Below, piece by piece: positions 44,860 through 55,352 of a DNA stretch of 64,000 nucleotides. The stretch spans positions 108,784 through 172,783 of the forward strand of contig JAJEKV010000400.1 of the NCBI GenBank assembly GCA_021234155.1, read 5' to 3'. Under the pieces are notes generated by a model, which worked only from the letters and a program-made list of their open reading frames with translations, did not search any database and had not been told where the DNA came from. The first letter of the stretch is position 1, and each line of letters opens with the position of its first letter. The DNA comes from Isoetes taiwanensis (lineage: Eukaryota > Streptophyta > Lycopodiopsida > Isoetales > Isoetaceae). Made by a program: the position numbers and the translations under genes.

Positions 44860-46572
44860 GACAAATGCATCAAGTTTTTGTTCAAGTCATTTAAAAGAAA
44901 AGAAGAGGTCGTCTACCCTATCAACCATCTCACAAGAGGATGGCTCGACTCTCAAATCTCCAAGGGATCTAAAAAGGTACATACATAACCATTTCCACGC
45001 TTTCTTTGGGGTACAACTTACCATTCCAAGATACATATGAAGAGCTAGTGATCTCAAAAGTCTCAACCATAATGAGCTCTAGACAAAAATATATTCTAAG
45101 CCGCTCTCTCACTATTGAGGATCTTGAAAAAGCCACCTTCTTATTGGCTAAAAATAAATGTCCGGGTATGGATAGAATTCCATAGACTTCTACCAATGCA
45201 GTTGGAATGGTTAAAGAGGATATCTTTTCTACATATATAGATTTCTTGCAAGCTGATAATTTAAATCCAAGATTGAACATAGGTTTCATCGCCTTGGTAC
45301 CCAAGTGTAAGGAGCCAAGCACAATTAATGACTGGAGGCCTATCACACTGCTATCTGCATTTTACAAAATCATAGCCAAGGCTACAAGCAGAGATCAAAC
45401 TAATTCTAGCGGAAGGTACAATTTTACGGACCTAACGACTTCCTTTCGGGTAGGAGCATTATGAGCAATGTGGAAGCAACTTTCGAAGGGTTGCACTCGG
45501 CCAGAAAAACAGGGCCAAAAATAGCCTATCTAAAGCTAGATTTCACCAAGGCATATGACAGCATTAGATGGAGTTTTTTTTGCATAGAATGATGCTCAAT
45601 CTGGGTTGTGGGAAATTTTTTACAAAAGGGGTAATGGAACTTCTGAGATCTACTCGAGTCCGCAGTCTTATTTCAAGGAGAACCATCTCCAATATTTGAC
45701 TTTAAGAGGGGCATCAGGCAAGGTTGTCCCTTGGCCCCCTTCCTCTTCAATATAGGAGCAGAAGCTCTCTCATAGATTTTCTTGCAAGCCTCTGGAGACG
45801 ATCTCATTCAAGAACTAGAAATGTGGGATGGTTCTCAACAAATCTGAACCCAAGATGCAAACGACTCATTTTTGTTTATAGAGGCAGAGGAAAATAACTT
45901 GTCATGTGTAGGCTAATTATTGGCCACCTTCTTAATAGCTTTAGGTTGCCTCATAAATTGGAATGCTCAGTGCAATGGCCTTTGGAGAACAGGCATCCTA
46001 CATGTTTGGAAAGTTTATCATGAAAAATTATCCCCGAGGGCGAACACTCCAGCTTGTTAGGAATCCCAGTGGGCATGAACATCATCAATGTACAAATATG
46101 GGACGAAATGCTGCTACGCCTTCATAAACACCTAAATTGGTGGAAGGTAGCAAAGCTATCTCTTGCAGGGAGGATTACTGTGGCAAAACGTATGTTAAGT
46201 AATACGTATGTATACATGTCATCCATTCTACTTGCTTCTAGGGAGAAGGTGCAAGAATTAGAAGGGTTGATTCGCAACTTCTTCTGGGGAGGAAACAAAG
46301 AAGGTGCAGTGGTCAAAATTGCTTGGTGGAAGTGCAAGAGGGATAAAATAGAAGGGGGAATTGGTATGTTTGACATAGTATTACAGAGCAAAGTATTAAT
46401 AGCCAAATTCATATGGATGATCCTGCAGAAAAGGGTGAAGTCTCCATGTATGCACCCCATCATCCAGGCTCTCTTATTTTCATGCAAGCATAGTAAGCCC
46501 TCCGTCAAGGTATCGCTCCATGGTCACTCTTCTTTGATCTTAAGCCAAGCAGAGAAGCCCCCCCCTTCCTGA
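44860..46572 (+). pseudogene. LINE reverse transcriptase remnant
   Basis: The RT primes on nicked DNA. Motifs appear in order: IGFIALVPKCKEPSTINDW and RPITLLSAFYKIIAK (45277-45380; ORF 45207-45464), LDFTKAYDSI (45537-45566), RGIRQGCPLAPFLFNIGAEA (45703-45762), DANDSFLFIEAEENNL (about 45854-45900). The YADD box has become AND. The thumb ORF 46054-46572 reads LGIPVGMN, LNWWKVAKLSLAGRITVAKR, YVYMSSILLAS, LIRNFFWGG, KIAWWKCKRDKIEGGIGMFD. This matches plant L1 RT closely. Stops separate the pieces. Confidence 0.85.
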
Positions 46573-46959
46573 AGGGACTTATTTCGGCTTGGAATGCCAT
46601 AAAGAAGCTATTCACGCTTGACATCAGCAAATTTGAAGCAGAGACCTCCCCTCCATGGTGGATACAGGTGGAAATGCACAATAAACAAGGCCCTTTAGGT
46701 ATGGTGGTTGATGCAAGGATTGTGAAGAGATGGAAAAACTGTGGTATACATTCTTGTGCTCAATGGTATATGGGAGAGCAATTAGCTAGCTGGGCAGCTT
46801 TTTAGGTCCGCTTCCATTTAAAGGAGGCAGATAAGAATGTGTGGCTACGGTACTCCCAAGCACAATGTGTAGAGGAGATCATAACCCATAGGTCGTGCAT
46901 CCTTCCATACAACAAAACAAGTTTGTGAAGTCATGTTACAGTAGTCCAGTATCTACCAA

Positions 46960-47200
46960 GTGGGAGCTAGTGACAACCTTAAAAACATCCAGAGAAACGC
47001 TTGGTTGAAATACCTTCCTCCATGAATCAATGCCTTTCTTTGGCAAGTGATCCATAGGGTCCCACGGGTTAATCATCTAGTCTCCAAGTGGGACAATAAT
47101 GTGAGCCCACTCTGCCCCTCATGTAAAGAGGAAGAGGAATCCATAGCACATTGCCTGGTGGAATGTGAGATGTTGCACTTGTAGTCTAGATAGCTTTGAG
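46960..47200 (+). pseudogene. LINE C-terminal zinc-binding motif (zf-RVT)
   Basis: The plus reading gives IHRVPRVNHLVSKW then CPSCKEEEESIAHCLVECE at 47116-47172. The spacing C..C.......H....C is that of the zf-RVT motif ending plant L1 ORF2. The usual W before the first helix (flW.l) is lost. Confidence 0.7.
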
Positions 47201-47890
47201 TACTCTTTAGGAACTAAGGAATTGCTATTGGGTATTCTCCCTCCAGATGGTATCCCATGAAGAAGATGCCCTCTCACATAGCTAGGGCCTGGTCCACATG
47301 GTACTAGAAAGACTTAAAAAATACAGGTTAGTGAAGAAGAAGTAAAGGAAGAAATATGGGGCAGATATTTAAATCTATTCTAGGTCAGAAAAGAGAAGCT
47401 GGAGCCATGTAGCTATTTCCATCTCATATTCGTAGATGGGTGCACCGCCATGTGGCTTTGTATCATTCTCTCTAAATAAATAAAATTATTTTTATCCCTA
47501 AAAAAAAAAAAGGGTCTTAAGCAGAGAAAAAGTTTTGTAGAGCACAATCTTACACGTCTGTTTCTGATGAGAAGTGTTCATGATTGATAGTCTAATACCA
47601 AGATAGTATGGACCCCGATAGCCTCCATATGAAATGGCATTAAAGGCTCGAGAAGCTGAGTTTTAAGGACAAAGAGCAATAAAACAAAAATAGGTGTGAA
47701 GTGAAGATGTAAAAGTTTAGGGTCAAACACAGAATACATGTGTCAAGATGGGAATGCTTGAGCAAGGAGTCCTTATATACACTTGAATGTGTGAGCTATT
47801 CTAGGGTTGGCAAAGATGAGGTGAGAATAAAAATAAGAATGAATAGATGAGGGAGAGGGTGAGATTGGTGTAAAAAGAGCATGAGGGATA

Positions 47891-49050
47891 CGTAAAAACC
47901 AGGTACGTTCAATTCTTGCCCCTGCGCTAATCAGATCATGCCATTTGGCAAGTTTCAAATCAAGAATCTTGTGTTCATCCCCACATTCCCTTCTGCTTTT
48001 ACTTGCATTCCCAAGCATCGCCGCTTTTTACTTGTAACCGGGCATGATTACCCTGCATTCCATTGATTTACTTGCATTCTGGCTGATATTTACCTGCATT
48101 CTGCTGATATTTACTTGCATTCTGGCTTCAAGAATCGAACGTCCCTTGTTTCCACGTAATAGAAAAGCCCACTAAATGGGCTTTCCTATATACATAAAAG
48201 CAAGACCAAGTGGGTTCCATTCCTTTTCTTTTATTTGCATGTTTGATAGCCTAAATACTAGAGCACAATGTCCCTCATTCCAATCTTACGGCATATGCCT
48301 TCATTTGACTTCAAATTATATGCCATGTTTATAACGAAGAAGCGACCCTACATGAAAGCCATACTACATATATGCAAGACATAACATCTTATGGCTTTAT
48401 TCCTAGATCTCATTTGCTATGGAGCTTTATCACTTTGAATCTAACCGATATACTTAATTAATTTTTTGGCAGAGTAATATGGGCAATGTAGCACCATCAA
48501 TAATATATTGGCAGCATATAGTGTGCGAGTTGAGTTTATTAAGCACATAATATTTACTGTATATTTTTAGTAAAATCTAATAATATATTAATTAGAAATC
48601 TTAAACTTCATGTCAAGGACTTTGTAGAGGAACATGTACTGGATCCTTGGTGATGCAACCTGCTTTAGATTTGTAGAGACCACTAAAGATTGAGTTCAAA
48701 TGAAGAAACCTGAATTAGCAAGTGGTGCAGTTCTGCCAGAATAGACTACACCTTGCAGAAATGGCAAAGGGGTTCACTTGGAATTTTTATTTTTTTTATC
48801 TTATATTTTATTTTCAAGAAATGTCGACCGCGGATGCCTATGCAAAGCGTCTAATGTTCATTGCATTGCAACGTGATGTTGTCATAGTGCGACATGATAT
48901 CTCATAGACGCCGCTTAATCGCCACTTTGTAGTTGTGATAGGAACTATCTATAAAACAGTGTTCGTTAGATCCTCAGGATCTAAAGATTAGATCCTTTAG
49001 ATCCTGACCTGGGGATCGATTCCGGATCGATCGCCCGGGATCCTTCCACT
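47891..49050. other. intergenic, AT-rich, with tttacttgcattc repeats
   Basis: The phrase ttactTGCATTC recurs about five times at 47998-48122 with spacings of 20-35 bases. A (g)gatct/gatcc palindrome-rich stretch lies at 48966-49035 (ggatctaaagattagatcc and neighbours). No gene supported. Confidence 0.45.
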
Positions 49051-49239
49051 ATTTGTTAAAAATAAATTTTTGGGGCGTTAGGTCTTCCGTCTTCGCCCGT
49101 CGCCCGCCCGATCGCTATTGTTCCAACTCACAAACGCCGAAAAACGCCGGGCCAGGTCATCGCTACGGGTTGTTCTCGGCCGGGCCGTCGTGCTTTGGCC
49201 GTCAATCGTTAGTTTCGGTAGGTCGATTTTTAGAGGTTA

Positions 49240-50230
49240 GTCGGTTAGTAATGCGCCAAGATGGGAAATGAGAGAGGGAATCTGATTGAAGTTAGATGAG
49301 AAGTTAGAACATGAGTGTGCTAGCAGCGAGGAGGAAGGAGGTGGATTATCTCAACCGCCAAGGAAAGGGCAAAGACAGATGGCTATGGAGGGGCAGCTCG
49401 TAATTTCCCAGTTCCCGTGGAGTAAATGGTGGAAGCCGCTCAAACAAAGGCATCGAGAGGTTACACTAAGAAGTGCGTAGACACTAGATGTCGCCGCCGC
49501 TTTATGACACAAGAGAATCTGGATAACTTCTATTGGTCCGAGACAAATCTATGACGAAGTTCAATTTCCCCGCCTCTAGGATCCGGAATGCCGATGAGAC
49601 CGCATCCAAGCCGGTAAGGTGAAGGGCATGAAGATCAAAGGAAGGAAAGGGGAGCATAGGGTCAATGAGGTGGTCATGAACAATAGGGAGTGGGTGACCA
49701 TTCGTATGTGTAAATGTCAAGGGTTTAGGATACCTAATTTGTATATATTCAAGGGTACATGGATGAGGCAAGATAACATTGCGGATGTGAGGAAAGGGCA
49801 ATTCAAGCCGCTCGGCCCGCCCTGGATGACTGCTGTAATTGTTCAAGTCTTGGTTGTCACATTTTGTTGCTAGGGTTCCCGTGGAGTATCTCCAACAAGG
49901 CCACATCTCGATAATATTGGATGGCCATGGCACCATGTGGAGCTGGAAGTGATTTTGGCAGAAACTAACCCCACACATCACATAGGTTACAACCTTTGAT
50001 GTTGCATGCTTTGCACCATTCAAGGCCGACTTTCAAGAGATTGAGATCTTCTTACATGGTTAGCAAAGGGAGGACTGAACCGAAGAGGGAGGACATTGCA
50101 GAGCTCATTTCATAAGGCGGTTGAATCGAGTGACACTAGCAACATCAAGGCGGGGTTTTAGAGCAACTGGGATTTGGCAGGCCGAGGGGAAAGTGGCAGG
50201 TTTGGAAGAGTGCCTATGGAGCGAGATTAT
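49240..50230 (+). pseudogene. pogo-type DDE transposase remnant (Tc1/mariner superfamily)
   Basis: The transposase would cut and paste its element. Pieces in shifting frames follow the known order: FPWSKWWKPLKQRHREVTLR (49406-49480; W...F..RHpe.slR), FPASRIRNADETASKPVR (49568-49618; N.DE motif with first Asp), NREWVTIRMCKCQGFRIPNL (49684-49740), YIFKGTWMRQDNI, PPWMTAVI (49818-49840), IILDGHGTMWSW (49912-49948; second Asp in lDGHgSH), DVACFAPFKADFQEIEIF (49998-50050; DV..F.P.K), and RRGFRATGIW (50150-50180). LPPHTTH and the third acidic residue are eroded. TIRs were not found. The minus frame 50023-49502 is a shadow. Confidence 0.75.
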
Positions 50231-52254
50231 CCAAAGTGTGGGCCGAAAAAATGCAACCAACTTGGACGAGGAGGAGGAATTGAGCAATTCAACATGGTGA
50301 CTTGCATGTGTTATGGGAGGCACCACTCACTGGCATGGTGTGCATGGTGGCCAAGAGCCTATTGGAGTGCATCAACATGTAGTTGACAATGTGGACATTG
50401 AAAGACATGATGTGCATCCATCTCACCAAGAAGATGCACCGGATGGGAAACATCAGGCCATTGATTCGACCTTAAGACCCTCACAAAGAACATGTGGTTC
50501 CACGGTGACATGGGAACAAAGACATGCATGTGTGCTCCCCTCAAGCAGGAGGACATCAAGGGCCCGCATGCAACAATCTCAATCCTCGAGGGCAAGGAAT
50601 GGGGTGTAGTCCCGCATCTAAGTGGGAGGGTGCATATCTCTAGTGATGGCTTCGTGGAGGCCTTGGTCACGCGAGAGGTGAGAGCCGAGGCAAAGAAGAC
50701 TAAAGAATGAGCAAGTTGGGTCGTGAAACCTCAAACCGCTAGGAAGGAAATTGGAAAGAGGTGAGGTCGCCGTGAGAGCTCACCGTAATAGGGAAGAGAG
50801 GGAAAATAGGAAGAAGGTTGATGCAGAATTTGAAGCCTCATCGCTAGACTTAGGGCACTAATACCCGGGGGCATCTCAAGAGTTGCAGCCTTCAGCCTTC
50901 GAAGACCAATGAGTGATGAGGTGAGGAGCAAAAGGTTAGAGGTTAGTGGGGAATGAGGACAAGGCAAGGGTTGAGTCCAAATCCAATATTGAGAACATCA
51001 TTTAACATGGATCCCGGACTAAACTAAGTTAGTGGATTGACCACACCAATTACTAAAGTGATCATGAAAGTGACCAAGATAGTGAAGATGAAGTGAATGT
51101 TATGTGCGTACCGGAAGATACTCACCTGTTTCGGGGAGATGTTGGTGGTGTGCAGGATGTTAGCATAGAAGGATTCCTGCAGTGGTCAGACCCGTCCCAA
51201 ACTCAATTAGTATAAATCAGGTCACCATTGAAGACCCGGGACTTGGTCAACGGGGAGGAGAGTCACAAAGAAGCAGGTATTGGCCCTAGGGAATTCCATG
51301 AGGTTGATAATGCTAACGTTGGGTCAATTATGCAAAGCAAAGACATTCCTCGGACCCCCAAGATGACCCGAATAAGGCCATAGATAAAGCTAGGATCATT
51401 CGAGAAATGGTCAAATAAGAAGCGTGGGAAAAGGACATAATCTCGGGCGAGGAGGGAATGGATGTGGAGTTTGCAAAGACCTGGAGGGCAAATATGTCCT
51501 GTTGGTCGCCATGTTTCACAAGACTTAAGAGGCAAACACTTGTAGGTGGAGATAATACAATTGCTTTGTCGTCCGGCCGGTTGTTTTGGGTACCTAATGA
51601 CTGGACTACAACTTTGCGTAACAAATTTTTCCTAAAATCGCTAAGGTTGAGAAGTTATGGCATCTTGAGTAGAGGGGGTCTAGGCTCTCCCCGTCTGAAT
51701 TAATTCGATGGCCGTTAAACTTGTGTATTTGGCATGGCAATCAAAGTAGGTAATCATTTAGTTTATGGTGGGTAGGATCTCAAGATTCTTTTTCTTGATG
51801 GCTAAGATCCATATGTTTGGATTTTTTTCTTTTCTTACATATAAATAAAGTATGTAAACGTGCCAAAAAATAAAATTACAGCTATTAGATCTTCAAATAT
51901 GCTTAAAATATGCCACATTATGCCAAAACCCACTGTGCGGCTAACAAATTGTCCCCTTAACAAGAGCAATCCAAAAAAGATAAGAAAATGGCAACATACA
52001 CTACGACACGTGGTATATTTAGTCCTTCATTCATCAGATTATGCCATATAAGGGGTCAACAAGAATTGTTGATCGGATTTTTGTCACATATTGCCACATT
52101 TTATAAACATACAAGAAGCATAGCGATTTGAAATTCCACATTACTTTCAATTTGATTTAGGATTCGCCCTACTTTATGCATATTCACTACATATGAAACC
52201 ACGTTACACTTAATTTGTTTCTTGAGTCTAATAATATATTCAAATTATTGTCCT
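50231..52254. other. pogo element remainder and intergenic sequence
   Basis: Overlapping plus frames (50313-50609 and 50492-50710) have His-rich composition and no family motif. They may be the C-terminus of the transposase after GFRATGIW. A short plus frame at 51458-51703 ends in a 3'UTR-like AT-rich tail with aataaag at 51843. No second element is identified. Confidence 0.35.
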
Positions 52255-53560
52255 AGTAGAAACAATTGTATCCTATGAATCAAATATCACATGTATGACT
52301 CCACTACTTTGCACATGTCAACTAGCATTATTGTTTGTAGCCCCCATTTATGGCAAGTTTGCAAGCAAGGACAATGAACTTAACAATGTCTTATAAAGCA
52401 TAATTAAAGCAATAATTAAAGCAATAATGAAAACAAAGCATAGCCGCAATCTTATATGAGCCGCCAGTTTAACTGCAATGGTCCCCACTTGATAAGAGTG
52501 GAAACGATGAACATAAGATCTAGAAAGCATCGAACTGGAGGCTGTAAAGTCACTTCTTTAGTTATTTATACGAAAGACGATCACCAATCTACAGTTAATT
52601 ATGGTAGTTAAAAAATGTTTAAAAGATTGGTACAAATCAAAATATGTTGTTTCAATGCAGTAACTTCGTAGAACACTAGATTGTACATATTACATGTATA
52701 AATTCTTTCCTTACACGCTACATGAAATAAACTATCATCTATATAGCAAATCCTGGATTTGAACACCATATAACTTGATGCATATTGTTATGGACAACGC
52801 AAGCTTGTGAATACAAAGATTACGAATTTGTGACAACGTTAACATAAGTGAACCCACAATAATCAACAAGTAAATTGCATATCACGAAAAATTGAGGACA
52901 TCGTTGAGCTTATAGAAAGATGCGAGAAGGAAAAGACGATAACACAAAGAAATCAAGTATCTTTAACAGATCATTGTAAAGAAATCAAGTATCTTTAACA
53001 GATCATTGTAAAAGTACAAGTATGAGAGTGGCCAACTTTACCATCCCAAAGAATAGACCACAATGTTACAAATGTCTCAAGCAGAGCAGGAGTCTTATAG
53101 GCCACAATGGTACACATGTCTCGAACCGAGGAGGAGTCCTGATGATCGACAGGTTTGGTACCAAGAGAGTATGGCCCCCTAGGAGTGTGATAGTCTTCCA
53201 TATGAAATGGGAGGAGAAAGGCTCGAGAAGCTGAGGTTGAAGGACAGAGAGCATTGAAAATTGGGACAAGTGGCAGAAGTGAAGATGTAGAAGGCCGAAG
53301 GCGAGGACACAGAGCAGGTGTCTAAGTGAAGATGTAGAGGTTGAAGGCGAGGACACAGAGCAGGTGTCTGGTGTCGAGATGGAGAATGTTAGAGCAAGGG
53401 GGGCATCCATATATACACTTGAGTGTGTGGAACTATACTAAATCTATGGTACAAAAAGCAAGGGGTGGCGAAATGAGGGTGGAGGATAAAATGAGAATGA
53501 TATAAGAGGTGAGGGTGAGGGTGAGGTGAGGGTGAAAAATGAGTGTGAGGGTGAGGGATT
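52255..53560 (+). repeat. repeat Y/Z, copy 2, uninterrupted
   Basis: This is the continuous counterpart of the split copy at 39110-47890. It has its own small tandem changes: a 33-base duplicate around ctttaacagatcattgtaaa (52950-53012) and two units containing ggcgaggacacagagcaggt (53297 and 53344). Its end with (ggtgag)n at 53505-53555 lies about 150 bases from the 3' end of the ERF gene. No coding capacity recognised. Confidence 0.7.
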
Positions 53561-53702
53561 ACATAATAGCAGGACCAAGCGTAAGGCAAAAGCAGCATCA
53601 GATTCTTTACACAGAGTTTGAGAGAAGGAAAAGGAAGGCTGTGTTTCTACTAACCGAAGGCCCAATTCCTAGCGTTAAATCACAGGCTCCGGCAGCACCT
53701 CT

Positions 53703-54284
53703 TCAAGCTCGGGCTTCACAACAGAGGGGCTCGTAATGCAGATTTTCTTCGTCTGATCCGACCGGGGCCAAACTAAGCTGGAAATCCGACGGCCAAATGG
53801 GGTCGTCTGGGAAGTTGAGCTTCGCCCTTATTCCTCTGAACTTCACCGCTGCAGCATCGTATGCTCTTGCCGCATCATCTGCTGTGTCGTATGTTCCCAG
53901 CCAAATTCTGGTCGCCTTCTTTGGATCCCTAATTTGTGCAGCCCATTTTCCCCATGGCCTCTGCCTTACGCCCCGAAACTTCTTCGGCTTCAAAACTTCC
54001 GCATTTGCTACTGCTAACGCTGCGTTTCTTTCCCTCCTTTTCCTCTGCCTTGTCTGTTCCCCTGCATTGTAGAAATTTCCATTCAGATCACAGATTTCTT
54101 GCCCTAAAACAACGATTTTGAACCCTAAAAACAGAGAATTTTTGCCCTTTTCATGTACCACTACCCTGAACAAAGATAACAAATCTATAACATCCAGAGA
54201 AGTAGTTTCACAGACCTTTAAATTTCGAGAAATCTTCCTCGCTCGTTCCTGATTGCTCAGAAGGGCTACAGGAATCGGCGCCAT
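53703..54284 (-). CDS. AP2/ERF transcription factor
   Basis: This is a nuclear DNA-binding protein of the plant AP2/ERF superfamily with a single AP2 domain at about residues 103-160 of 193. It reads [20 protein letters not shown], then [20 protein letters not shown] and [11 protein letters not shown]. The YRG block, WLG, RAYD and LNFP landmarks are all present. Ala and Asp at the subgroup-deciding sites place it in the ERF rather than DREB branch, where GCC-box binding is usual. A Gln replaces the common Glu in WAAEIRD. A basic run RQRKRRERN (79-87) just before the domain could be a nuclear signal. The ATG at 54284 is the first in frame. The segment between about residues 24 and 73 is AT-rich and ends TACAATGCAG, like an intron end, but the donor AAG|GTCTGT would not keep frame, so the N-terminus may be mis-modelled. 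The domain is intact and this gene is probably functional. Confidence 0.9.
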   Translation of the reverse strand: MAPIPVALLSNQERARKISRNLKVCETTSLDVIDLLSLFRVVVHEKGKNSLFLGFKIVVLGQEICDLNGNFYNAGEQTRQRKRRERNAALAVANAEVLKPKKFRGVRQRPWGKWAAQIRDPKKATRIWLGTYDTADDAARAYDAAAVKFRGIRAKLNFPDDPIWPSDFQLSLAPVGSDEENLHYEPLCCEARA

Positions 54285-54388
54285 GCCAGAAAGCTGAAGA
54301 ATCCATATTACAGGACCAAAGCAAGCGGATTTAATGCCGGAATAAAAGCTATATTGTCAAAATCAAAACAGCTAGAAAGGAGAAGTAG

Positions 54389-54631
54389 CTATTCCGGTAG
54401 ATCAGAAAAATCTATGGTGCGCCTCGTGATCCGAAGAGCGTGTTCTGTCTTCTCTGTCTGGAGGCAGCCACCATAGATATAAGAAGTCGATATCTGACAG
54501 GGAAATGGAGGGCTGGGATTGGCGGGCATTTTGGGGTGGGCGGATCTGGGCCGTTGGGGGTGTGTGGAAGAACGGGAAAAGGTAGGCTGGGTATATTCTT
54601 GTGTATTCATAAAAGCTTTTGCCGCCATAGT
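54389..54631 (-). other. upstream ORF or possible first exon of the ERF gene
   Basis: An ATG at 54631 opens an 80-codon minus frame (MAAKAFMNTQEYTQPTF to RRTIDFSDLPE). It follows a leader rich in acaaagacaac repeats and ends 105 bases before the ERF start, in another frame. It could be an upstream ORF, the true N-terminal exon joined by an intron I cannot place (candidate donors are weak), or chance. Protein-like composition and true ATG are the reasons to list it. Confidence 0.35.
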
Positions 54632-55238
54632 AAAGTTGTCTTGTGTTGTCTTTGAAAGTTCTTTTGTAGTTGTCTTTGTAAGTGGTTTTGTGTTGTCTTT
54701 GTAAGTTGTGTGTTGTTGGGTACCCAACACTAAGGGTTGGAAATATAAGGCCCCCATTTGGTTTGTCGGATACTGCTCGTCGCCCGGCCGCACTTTTGCG
54801 AGCCTACCATTGCCCACTACACAATTCAATCTCATCGTCCATAGCCTCTCCCCCACTTGGCCCCTGTAGCTATGGCCGCCATTGTAGCAATGACCGCCAT
54901 TTTCAGGCTCTTGGTTCCAATCAATACTGATCCCTACAGTCAAGTCCCCTTGTCACCTGGTCTTTTACGAATCGATGCCGTATGGGGTAATTCCAAGCCT
55001 TCCATCTCATTTGTCTAGTACTTTTGAACATGTACAAGTTTGTATGTTTTGCTCTGTAGGTGGTGGGGTATCTGATGATGATGACAACTGAATTGACAAC
55101 AACAATTTGAACTTGACCTGGTTAAGCATGCAAGTTTACTACAATACTGTATCAAATGACGGCAAGGGCACATCTATTAATGGCCGCATAAACTAGTTGT
55201 CCATCACGTTCAAGTGTTTCTAAGCAGGTAAATGGTGT
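54632..55238. promoter_or_regulatory. presumed 5' region of the ERF gene
   Basis: On the minus strand this region lies upstream of the ERF gene. It contains an A/C-rich leader-like stretch (54640-54715, repeated acaaagacaac). No secure TATA box was identified. The call is positional. Confidence 0.3.
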
Positions 55239-55352
55239 GACGGTAAGAAGAAAGGTGGCTAGGTGGATGGCTGCTAAAGTAATGTTTCTGTATGTTTTGA
55301 CGGTAAGGAGAAAGGTGGCTATGTGGATGGCTGCTAAAGTAATGTTTCTGTC
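55239..55352. repeat. 60-bp tandem duplication
   Basis: Two units start at 55239 and 55299 with an exact period of 60 (gacggtaagAagaaaggtgg against gacggtaagGagaaaggtgg). They share ctgctaaagtaatgtttctg and differ at only a few sites. Both strands stay open across it. Confidence 0.9.

Larger units (their letters stand above)
41831..47513 (+). mobile_element. L1-type LINE, nearly full length, inside repeat Y/Z
   Basis: ORF1-like, endonuclease, RT and a C-terminal zinc motif follow each other on the plus strand. They end in aaataaataaaatt and a 12-base A-run (47500-47511). Comparison with the empty copy of Y/Z (aatgtctcaagcagag near 53066) shows the insertion point. GTCTTA flanks the element at 41825-41830 and 47514-47519, which is a short target duplication. 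The length is about 5.7 kb. Stops and frame changes occur throughout, so it is not active. Confidence 0.8.
39110..47890 (+). repeat. repeat Y/Z, copy 1, split by two insertions
   Basis: Three separated pieces (39110-39228, 41191-41830, 47514-47890) align in order to the uninterrupted copy at 52255-53560. Examples are agcattattatttgtagccc (39186) against 52323, catgagatctagaaagcatc (41326) against 52510, and cttatatacacttgaatgtg (47771) against 53402. The gaps hold element X copy C and the LINE. The function of Y/Z is unknown. It contains a TATA-like atatacac and G-rich (ggtgagg) sequence near its end. Confidence 0.7.

Noticed and set aside
46122-46508. 128-codon minus-strand frame
   Set aside because: It is the shadow of the LINE RT thumb region, which matches family motifs on the plus strand.
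49502-50023. 173-codon minus-strand open frame
   Set aside because: It is the shadow of the pogo transposase read on the plus strand, which has recognisable motifs. The minus product has none.
53389-53665. His/Pro/Ser-rich minus frames
   Set aside because: They arise from the (ggtgag)n stretch at the end of repeat Y/Z.
54389-54943. 184-codon minus frame as one protein
   Set aside because: The part above 54631 lacks an ATG and consists of repetitive leader-like sequence. Only the segment from the ATG at 54631 was kept, with low confidence.
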